A DNA stretch of 5,142 nucleotides. Origin: Microcaldota archaeon. Its GTDB lineage: Archaea > Micrarchaeota > Micrarchaeia > Anstonellales > J096. The position numbers and the translations under genes were made by a program. The stretch's first letter is position 1. Each line of letters starts with the position of its first letter. A model generated the notes under the pieces. That model was given only the letters and a program-made list of their open reading frames with translations, did no database searches and was not told where the DNA came from. The stretch spans positions 1 through 5,142 of the forward strand of contig WAPD01000032.1 of NCBI GenBank assembly GCA_015520875.1, read 5' to 3'. This document shows, in pieces, positions 1 through 4,803 of the stretch.

Positions 1-177
1 TATCGGAACTTCTCCGTATTCTATAAGGAAGTAAACGGTTACGTATTTTCTTCCTCTTTTAAAATATATGTATTCATGGAAACGAGATGGTTTTAACTTT
101 CTTAACATTCCTAAATTTTCATTTTCTTCTCCCTCAAAAGTTATGGTAACTCCTCTTTCATCTCTCCAAAGTTCCAT
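1..177 (-). CDS. Unrecognised protein, N-terminal 59 residues only (runs off the left edge)
   Basis: Open frame from an ATG at 177 down to base 1 with no stop: 59 codons are visible and the 3' end is outside the window. The protein begins MELWRDERGVTITFEGE and continues with a basic/aromatic stretch (FHEYIYFKRGRKYVTVYFLIEYG, quoted in part: FHEYIYFKRGRKY then VTVYFLIEYG) that looks like alternating beta strands. I see no signal peptide or membrane segment and do not recognise the family. The ATG is the first possible start, because an in-frame TAA lies only a few codons upstream and no other start codon falls between them. A strong TATA/BRE element is centred about 25 bases upstream and there is no Shine-Dalgarno sequence, so the mRNA is probably leaderless. 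The promoter position, lack of stops and codon use (AGA Arg, ATA Ile) matching the neighbours support a real gene. Confidence 0.75.
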   Translation of the reverse strand, partial: MELWRDERGVTITFEGEENENLGMLRKLKPSRFHEYIYFKRGRKYVTVYFLIEYGEVPI

Positions 178-197
178 AGAGGTTATTGTTTAGAATG

Positions 198-206
198 TTT
201 TATAAG
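198..206 (-). promoter_or_regulatory. TATA box of the unrecognised left-edge gene (leaderless promoter)
   Basis: On the minus strand the sequence reads GGAAAACTTATAAAAC. The purine-rich GGAAAA matches an archaeal BRE and CTTATAAAA matches an archaeal TATA box. Its centre is about 25 bases upstream of the ATG at 177, so transcription should start at or within a base or two of the start codon. It lies just downstream of the tRNA-Tyr 3' end, so the tRNA and this gene have separate promoters. Confidence 0.7.
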
Positions 207-221
207 TTTTCCTTAGAAAGG

Positions 222-305
222 TCGGGCCGGAGGGATTTGAACCCCCAACCTCCCGGTAACCACCTCAGACTACAGCCGGGCGCTCTACCGTTGAGCTACG
301 GCCCG
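222..305 (-). tRNA. tRNA-Tyr (anticodon GUA), with a 12-nt intron
   Basis: A full cloverleaf folds on the minus strand. The acceptor stem is CGGGCCG (299-305) with CGGCCCG (223-229), followed by U8-A9. The D-stem is GCTC/GAGC with loop AACGGTA, the anticodon stem CCCGG/CCGGG, the variable loop AGGTT, and the T-stem GGGGG/CCCTC with loop TTCAAAT. The discriminator is A73 at base 222. After intron removal the anticodon loop is CTGTAGA, with GUA at 271-273. Anticodon GUA, pair C1-G72 and A73 are the known archaeal tyrosine identity set. CCA is not encoded: the DNA continues CCT after A73. The mature length is 72 nt, and about 19 of 21 stem pairs are G-C with one G-U, in a clearly AT-rich region. 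This suggests growth at high temperature. No T-rich terminator is obvious downstream. Confidence 0.95.
258..269 (-). other. Intron of tRNA-Tyr at the canonical 37/38 position
   Basis: Twelve extra bases (TCTGAGGTGGTT on the minus strand) separate G37 (base 270) from A38 (base 257). Removing exactly these gives the standard tRNA-Tyr anticodon loop CTGTAGA. A relaxed bulge-helix-bulge can be drawn. The two 3-nt bulges are A36-G37|U and UU|A38, each cut after its second base as archaeal splicing endonuclease does. The central 4-bp helix of C32-U35 with intron bases 7-10 has one C-G pair and three G-U wobbles, and a C-G pair closes a UGA triloop. The position is firm; the helix is weak. Confidence 0.85.
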
Positions 306-333
306 TTCTCTCCTTTGTATATAAGAACAAATG

Positions 334-341
334 TTTATAAA
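334..341 (-). promoter_or_regulatory. TATA box for tRNA-Tyr
   Basis: The minus strand reads CAAACCTTTATAAACATTTG. TTTATAAA is a good archaeal TATA box, with an A-rich flank that could serve as the BRE. Its centre is about 32 bases upstream of the tRNA 5' end at 305, which puts the transcription start 5-8 bases before the mature end, a normal short leader for RNase P removal. It lies in the only spacer between the lyase-domain gene and the tRNA (306-369). Confidence 0.65.
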
Positions 342-369
342 GGTTTGAGTTCTCGGTCAATAATGGTCC

Positions 370-783
370 TTATTCATAATACTTGCTTATCCTCTTATGA
401 CCTGTTTTTGAATATCTTCCCTTTAAGGTGTCTTCATCTGCTTTATAAGGTATCTTTTTAGTAATGCCTAACTTTCTAAGCTCTTCTCGTATTCTTTTTA
501 CATCTTCTCTATCTGTCCAATCATATGTATAAACACATATGACATGGGTGTTTGGATCTGTTGCATTTGGGTTTGGTTTTGCTGTTGAGACTTTTGCAGA
601 ACCTCCTAGTTTTCCTTCCTCTACTGCTTTTTTAATTTTCTCCCATGTTTCATCTACTTCTTTACGGTCTACAAATATTAACCATTTCCCGCTATTAGGG
701 GTGTCCTCTGGATAAGTTCCCTTTTTTCTAAATGCAAATATCCAATATTTGTCAATTACTTGGGAAGGTTTGGGATTGTTCAT
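370..783 (-). CDS. Putative phosphothreonine lyase-domain protein (BLES03/DUF1917-like)
   Basis: A 137-residue soluble protein without signal peptide or membrane segment. From memory of the family, it matches the small conserved proteins annotated as putative phosphothreonine lyase-domain (BLES03/C11orf68, DUF1917) found in archaea, bacteria and eukaryotes. The conserved blocks visible are SGKWLIF (31-37), LGGSAKVSTAKPNP (59-72), VICVYTYDWTD (81-91), IPYKADEDTLKGRY (111-124) and the C-terminal KYYE. The length fits a complete single-domain member. The biochemical activity is not established, and the lyase name rests on remote similarity, so it should be read as a family label. The ATG at 783 overlaps the alaX stop in ATGA, giving translational coupling; there is no good Shine-Dalgarno sequence at the right spacing. 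It is the last gene of the HD-alaX cluster, which suggests a housekeeping role, but that is inference. Confidence 0.8.
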   Translation of the reverse strand: MNNPKPSQVIDKYWIFAFRKKGTYPEDTPNSGKWLIFVDRKEVDETWEKIKKAVEEGKLGGSAKVSTAKPNPNATDPNTHVICVYTYDWTDREDVKRIREELRKLGITKKIPYKADEDTLKGRYSKTGHKRISKYYE

Positions 784-1469
784 GGTTCCAATCCATAATA
801 AATCCTCCTATTGTTTTTTCCCTTGTTTTCCATCTTGAGGATTTTTATTGTTCCAACTTCTCTGAGATTTTTGACATGGGTTCCGCCATCTGCTTGTATA
901 TCTATCCCTGGAATCTCAACAATTCTTAATATGGGGATGTTTGGAGGTAAAGCACCGGCTAATTTTACTATCTCAGGTATTTTAAAAGCCTCTTCTCTGG
1001 GCATTTCATAGATTTTCAATTCAATATCTTTTGATAAAATATCGTTGGCTTTTTTCACAGCCTCTTCTAGAAGCTCACGGTTAAACTCAGGCACATTAAA
1101 ATCAAACCTTGTCTTCTCATAGCCCAATTGGTTTCCAGTTATTTTTGCATTGTATTCTTTGTAAAAAACACTTGCTAGAACATGGGCAGCTGTATGCATT
1201 CTCATTATCCTATATCTAAAGTCCCAGTCTATGGTTACTTTAACTTTTTCTCCTATCTCTGGGGCTTCCCCCTCTAAAACATGGAAAGGTTTTTCCCGCT
1301 CTACTTTAACAACAGGCACCCCATTTATGAAACCTTTGTCCATGGGCTGGCCGCCTCCTCCAGGATAAACAATTGTTCTATCTAAAATAACTTTATTTCC
1401 ATCCTTTTCTAAAACGGTTGCTTCTATCTCTTTCAAATAACTATCTTTTAAATAAAGCTTCTCTGTCAT
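780..1469 (-). CDS. alaX: Alanyl-tRNA editing protein, AlaX-M type
   Basis: A 229-residue free-standing tRNA editing enzyme related to the editing domain of alanyl-tRNA synthetase. The family hydrolyses Ser-tRNA(Ala) in trans in the cytoplasm, preventing serine misincorporation at alanine codons. An N-terminal barrel-like domain carries the glycine-rich YPGGGGQP motif (35-42) that distinguishes AlaX-M from the short AlaX-S. The zinc motif HTAAH (H92, H96) follows, then the second half, DGGTH (194-198), with H198 as a ligand. The residue that is Cys in the classical CGGTH motif is Asp194 here; I recall the DGGTH form in other archaeal AlaX proteins, so it is probably a family variant. There is no C-Ala or synthetase domain, and the length fits AlaX-M (about 216 residues). 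The ATG start overlaps the HD gene stop (ATGA) and has a GGTGAT ribosome binding site 5 bases upstream. Confidence 0.93.
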   Translation of the reverse strand: MTEKLYLKDSYLKEIEATVLEKDGNKVILDRTIVYPGGGGQPMDKGFINGVPVVKVEREKPFHVLEGEAPEIGEKVKVTIDWDFRYRIMRMHTAAHVLASVFYKEYNAKITGNQLGYEKTRFDFNVPEFNRELLEEAVKKANDILSKDIELKIYEMPREEAFKIPEIVKLAGALPPNIPILRIVEIPGIDIQADGGTHVKNLREVGTIKILKMENKGKNNRRIYYGLEP

Positions 1470-2038
1470 TCTATATCACCATTCCATTCTTTGAAAAATC
1501 TCTTTAAAAAAGCTTTCATATATCGCACGCGTTTTTTTGCTAATTCCTTTCCGGTTTTTGTGTTCATTAAAGAAGGGAGCTTAAACAGTTTAACATAAAA
1601 ATGATGTATTGCAGAGGCATCTATATCTAAGGGTTTTTTAGGGTCATAGATGGGTTTCCCGAGCTTAGATGAAGTTGCAAATACTCTTGCTATACCAATG
1701 GCACCTAAGGCATCCAATCTATCCGCATCTTGCACAATTTTACCCTCCCAATCCAATAGTTCCCATTTGCCTTTGCTATACGATATATTTTTTGCATTTC
1801 TTATTACCTTTTCAATGAAATCTTTTTCATATCCTTGTTCTTCTAGCCATTCCCTTGCCTTTTCCTCTGTTAAAATGTTTAATTTATAGTCATCCATCTC
1901 ATGCAATAAAGCTATTAATGAGATTAATTGTTTGTCTCCACCCTCCTTATCTGCTATCTGGAGAGCTAGCTTTTTTACCCTGAATAAATGGTAAATATCG
2001 TGGCCTGTTGCTTCGTTTAGGAAAAGCTCTTCTATCAT
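1466..2038 (-). CDS. HD-domain phosphohydrolase, YpgQ-like
   Basis: A 190-residue soluble metal-dependent phosphohydrolase. The nearest described relative I recall is Bacillus YpgQ, an HD-family enzyme that releases pyrophosphate from (d)NTPs. Motifs in order are GHDIYHLFRV (12-21; first metal His, most likely H17), ALLHEMDDYKL (43-53), KIVQDADRLDALGAIGIARVF (100-120, quoted in part: QDADRLDALGAIG), KPIYDP (128-133), and the family C-terminus HHFYVKL...LMNTKTGKELA. The tail ends in FFKEWNGD, as in relatives, so the protein is full length. The defining His-Asp doublet is His46-Glu47 here, a conservative but notable change. The ATG at 2038 has no Shine-Dalgarno sequence and a TATA-like box about 24 bases upstream, so it may be a leaderless first gene. 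Its stop overlaps the alaX start (ATGA). The true substrate is unknown. Confidence 0.85.
   Translation of the reverse strand: MIEELFLNEATGHDIYHLFRVKKLALQIADKEGGDKQLISLIALLHEMDDYKLNILTEEKAREWLEEQGYEKDFIEKVIRNAKNISYSKGKWELLDWEGKIVQDADRLDALGAIGIARVFATSSKLGKPIYDPKKPLDIDASAIHHFYVKLFKLPSLMNTKTGKELAKKRVRYMKAFLKRFFKEWNGDIE
1475..1480 (-). promoter_or_regulatory. Shine-Dalgarno site of alaX
   Basis: GGTGAT on the minus strand, 5 bases before the alaX ATG, is complementary to the usual archaeal 16S rRNA 3' end (AUCACC). It lies inside the last codons of the HD gene and fixes the alaX start at 1469. It is the clearest ribosome binding site in the window, which fits alaX being an internal operon gene while the presumed first genes look leaderless. 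Confidence 0.75.
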
Positions 2039-2057
2039 AACATTATTTAAGATATTG

Positions 2058-2066
2058 TTTTTTAAG
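2058..2066 (-). promoter_or_regulatory. Candidate leaderless promoter of the HD-alaX-lyase cluster
   Basis: CTTAAAAAA on the minus strand, preceded by AGTAA (possible BRE), is centred about 24 bases upstream of the HD gene ATG and overlaps the stop codon of the multicopper oxidase. The spacing copies that of the convincing promoter before the left-edge gene, and the HD gene has no ribosome binding site. The box is a weaker match (no TATA core) and AT-rich DNA yields such strings by chance. Read-through from the oxidase gene is the alternative. Confidence 0.4.
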
Positions 2067-3420
2067 TTACTTCAAAGTATCCGACCATACCTGATGATAA
2101 GTGCTCTATAATATGGCAATGATAAAGCCAGTCTCCAGGTTTCTCAAACTTTACCAGTATTTCTGCATCTCCTCTTGGTGGGACAATAACGGTGTCTTTC
2201 CATACCAGATTTTTATTTGGAACACCGTTAAGCTTTATTAAAAGCATTTTGGCTCCGTGGATGTGCATAGGATGTGGGAAAGAATGCATCATAGACACAG
2301 GGTTTATTATTCTTAGTTTAAACCATTGGCCGGTTTTTACTTTTAATGGGTGTTTTAGATCAACAGGTGTGCCATTCTTGTTTACAATTTTCCAAACATC
2401 ACTTCCTCGCATGTTTGCCACTAGATAATTCTCAAAATCAGGAGCTTTGTTTAACCAATAGTCCCAGTTTTCTAAAATTTCATTATAATCAGAGGTGTAA
2501 TCCAGATCTTGAGGTAATGGGGGATTTTCAACAGAACCTTCCACAATAATCTTTCCCATTGGTTTGGCCCCTCTTGAAGTTAAATGGGATATTTGATATG
2601 TGCCTTCTTGTTGTGGCTGTAGGTAAATTGTATATCTTTCTCCAGGACCTAAGGAAATGTTGGTAGCGTAAAATGGTTTTTGAAATCTTCCTAGGTCACT
2701 TCCAAATACTAAAAATTTCAATCCTCCGAAATATAAGTTAAATATTCTGGAATTGGCAGTATTTACAATCATCAATCTTGTGATCTCGCCTTTTTTAGTT
2801 TTATATGTGTAATCTGTTTTTCCATTTATCAATAAATAATTCCCATAACGGCCCATGAATTTCATATGTCTGTTTGTTCCTTGATATATATCATTGTTTA
2901 CTATTAACATATCATGGACAGCCATAATCTCGGTTTTATTGTAGGAAATATAATAATTGGGATCTTTAGGTTCTACTAAAATTGTTCCGAAAAGACCTCT
3001 TTCTATTTGAGATTCTCCGTGTACATGGGCATGGTACCAATAGAGCCCAGGGTAATCAAAAGGTACTCTGTATGTGAAGTTCTCTCCTGGGTCTATCGTG
3101 TTTTGTGTAACTGGAGAACCATCATATTTATTATATGGGATAACTCCATGCCAATGGATAATTGTATCTTCATTTAAAGAGTTTTTGATATTAACTTCGA
3201 TTTCTTCCCCTTGTTTAACATGTAACGTGGGACCAGGGGTTGTTCCATTAAATGCCAACATCCTCAATGTTAGGTCTCCAATTTTTTTATTTACTTCTGT
3301 TATGATAAAAGAAACTTTATCGTTATTATGAAGGTTTAGCTGAGTTAAAGTGGATGTATCATCTGGAACTTGGGTTTGTGTTAAGCAACCTGCTAACAAA
3401 ATAAATATCAAATATATCAT
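2062..3420 (-). CDS. Three-domain multicopper oxidase, probable lipoprotein
   Basis: A 452-residue laccase/CueO-type oxidase that couples one-electron oxidation of a substrate (phenolics, Cu(I) or other metals) to reduction of O2 to water outside the membrane. Three cupredoxin domains lie at about 46-152, 165-295 and 340-450. All copper-binding motifs are intact: HWH (89-91), HAH (130-132), HPMHIH (383-388; T1 H383, T2 H386, T3 H388) and HCHIIEHLSSGM (434-445; T3 H434/H436, T1 C435/H440, axial M445). The N-terminus MIYLIFILLAGC ends in a lipobox (LAGC), so Cys12 is probably lipidated and anchored; a Thr/Gln/Asp-rich linker follows. The start is odd: there are no positive residues before the hydrophobic core, although the in-frame codons upstream encode KKHKR without a usual start codon. 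The gene begins 4 bases after the MATE gene stop, so it is probably co-transcribed. The substrate cannot be told. Confidence 0.93.
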   Translation of the reverse strand: MIYLIFILLAGCLTQTQVPDDTSTLTQLNLHNNDKVSFIITEVNKKIGDLTLRMLAFNGTTPGPTLHVKQGEEIEVNIKNSLNEDTIIHWHGVIPYNKYDGSPVTQNTIDPGENFTYRVPFDYPGLYWYHAHVHGESQIERGLFGTILVEPKDPNYYISYNKTEIMAVHDMLIVNNDIYQGTNRHMKFMGRYGNYLLINGKTDYTYKTKKGEITRLMIVNTANSRIFNLYFGGLKFLVFGSDLGRFQKPFYATNISLGPGERYTIYLQPQQEGTYQISHLTSRGAKPMGKIIVEGSVENPPLPQDLDYTSDYNEILENWDYWLNKAPDFENYLVANMRGSDVWKIVNKNGTPVDLKHPLKVKTGQWFKLRIINPVSMMHSFPHPMHIHGAKMLLIKLNGVPNKNLVWKDTVIVPPRGDAEILVKFEKPGDWLYHCHIIEHLSSGMVGYFEVT

Positions 3421-3424
3421 ACGT

Positions 3425-4762
3425 TTATGCTTCTTTAGGAGAGCCTTTTAAATCTAATGACCATACTTTTCTTCCTATTAGAATTAATGAGAGGAGAGTT
3501 GCAATGACATCTGAAATTGTGAATGCCCATGCTATTGCTAGAAATCCTATGATTTTTGATAGGATATAAGCTAATGAAGTTCTAATAAAAAGAAGATAAA
3601 CTAAATTTATTAACATAGGTGTTGTTGTATCACCTATGCCCTGGGATGCTCCATACAAAACTTTGTTAATTGCAAAAAATATCCAGCCTAAGATTAAAAT
3701 GCGGGTGAAATTTGTGCTTGTTTCCACAACATTTCTATCGTTAATAAAGAAAGATATTATATTAGGGGTGAAAATCCAAACTGTAGCTCCAATTACAAGT
3801 ATTATTGAAACTCCCGATAGTATTCCTTTGATTGTTATTTCTTTTATTCTATCTAATTTGTTGGCTCCTTTGTTTTGCCCTACCATGGTAACTATTGCAT
3901 AGGATTGTACTATGCTTGGAAGCACAGAGAATATGCTTAATCTTAGAGAGAGGCCGTAGGCTGCCAATGCTACTGTTCCAAATAAAGAGGCAATGCTTGT
4001 CAATATTGTTTGAACAATGGGCTGAACTAAATTTTCGATAAAATTGGGTGCTCCTAATGTTATTAACTCTTTTAGTAGGGATAAGTTAGGTTTTAGATTT
4101 TGGAAAGTGAATGTTAGGTTGGGATGATTTTTTAATATGAGAAATGCGGCTAATGCGCTTAGAAATTCTACAAGCGATGTTGCTAAAGCAGCCCCCGCGA
4201 CATGCAATTTAAAATAAAAAATAAGAATAGGATCCAGAATTATATTCAAAAAACCAGCCACTGTTGTTATATAAAACGGGATTTTTACTTCTCCAATCCC
4301 TCTCAACAAACCCTGAAATGTCATAAAAATAAGCTTAAATGGAGTGGCCAGGATTAATATTGAAAAGTATATAATTGCTAACTTGTATACTTTGTTTTCT
4401 AAAGGAAACAGGGAAAATAGGGTTGGGGAGAAAAAATATCCGGCTATGGCAATAACAACCCCAAATATTAAGGAAGCGATGAGAGATTGGGCCACTATGT
4501 GCTTTAATTTAGGTAAATCATTTTTCCCCTTTGTCTGTGAAACAAGAATGTTTGAAGCAGTGGTAAAGCTTAGCCCAATGTAATGAACAAACAAAAATAT
4601 TGGGAATACGGCAGTTATAGCAGCAATTGCTTCCTTTCCTAATTGGCTAACCCAATAAATATCGATGATTTGGTATGTGTGTTGAATGATGTGTGTTCCT
4701 AAAATTGGAGCCATTAAAAAAAGCATAGGGCCAATTATAGGCCCTTTAGTATAGTCTTGCAT
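3425..4762 (-). CDS. MATE-family multidrug/metabolite efflux transporter
   Basis: A 445-residue integral membrane protein with about 12 hydrophobic segments and no cleavable signal, the full length for the MATE family (cation-coupled antiporters exporting drugs or metabolites). Family motifs visible are QIIDIYWVSQLG (31-42, with the TM1 Asp34), QGLLRGIGEVKIP (150-162), NIILDPILIF (173-182), LPSIVQSYAIVTMVGQNKGA (281-300, the VGQN.GA signature) and GASQGIGDTTTP (371-382). The RGIGEVKIP and QGIGDTTTP segments are the expected internal duplication of the two six-helix lobes. The ATG at 4762 is preceded by an mscL terminator and no strong Shine-Dalgarno sequence; a TATA box at the proper distance is not clear. 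The multicopper oxidase gene follows after 4 bases, suggesting one transcription unit and perhaps a shared substrate class. MATE substrates cannot be predicted from sequence alone. Confidence 0.93.
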   Translation of the reverse strand: MQDYTKGPIIGPMLFLMAPILGTHIIQHTYQIIDIYWVSQLGKEAIAAITAVFPIFLFVHYIGLSFTTASNILVSQTKGKNDLPKLKHIVAQSLIASLIFGVVIAIAGYFFSPTLFSLFPLENKVYKLAIIYFSILILATPFKLIFMTFQGLLRGIGEVKIPFYITTVAGFLNIILDPILIFYFKLHVAGAALATSLVEFLSALAAFLILKNHPNLTFTFQNLKPNLSLLKELITLGAPNFIENLVQPIVQTILTSIASLFGTVALAAYGLSLRLSIFSVLPSIVQSYAIVTMVGQNKGANKLDRIKEITIKGILSGVSIILVIGATVWIFTPNIISFFINDRNVVETSTNFTRILILGWIFFAINKVLYGASQGIGDTTTPMLINLVYLLFIRTSLAYILSKIIGFLAIAWAFTISDVIATLLSLILIGRKVWSLDLKGSPKEA

Positions 4763-4774
4763 TACTCTTTAACG

Positions 4775-4803
4775 AAATAAAAAAAGAAAGGGATTATTTC
4801 CCT
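4775..4803 (-). terminator. Hairpin plus T-tract terminator of mscL
   Basis: On the minus strand AGGGA-AATAA-TCCCT can form a 5-bp stem with a 5-base loop, followed at once by TTCTTTTTTTATTT. The loop contains the mscL stop codon. A T-rich tract right after a stop is the usual archaeal termination signal; the stem may or may not matter. It separates mscL from the MATE gene 13 bases further on. Confidence 0.6.

Noticed and set aside
211..221. Small inverted repeat CCTT-TCT-AAGG behind the tRNA as a terminator
   Set aside because: A 4-bp stem without a following T-tract is too weak to call, and the next bases are the BRE/TATA of the next gene.
318..324. TATATAA-like string as the tRNA-Tyr promoter
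   Set aside because: It is only about 16 bases from the tRNA 5' end, too close to place a start upstream; the box at 334-341 is at the right distance.
186..461. Plus-strand open frame of 91 codons
   Set aside because: It runs through the antisense of the complete tRNA-Tyr and its promoter and into the lyase-domain gene; no promoter or family likeness.
754..808. Strong GGAGGA site (803-808) followed 6 bases later by an ATG at 796 that opens a 14-codon frame at the end of alaX
   Set aside because: The GGAGGA is explained by consecutive Arg codons of alaX, and the frame is too short and in neither neighbouring gene frame; a chance site, though it could slightly attract ribosomes near the lyase-domain start.
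1650..1889. Plus-strand open frames antisense to the HD, AlaX, oxidase and MATE genes
   Set aside because: All lie inside strongly identified minus-strand genes, lack promoters and ribosome sites, and resemble no family.
2041..2043. Upstream ATG near the HD gene start
   Set aside because: It is in another frame and reads ATG TTA TGA, so it stops after two codons.
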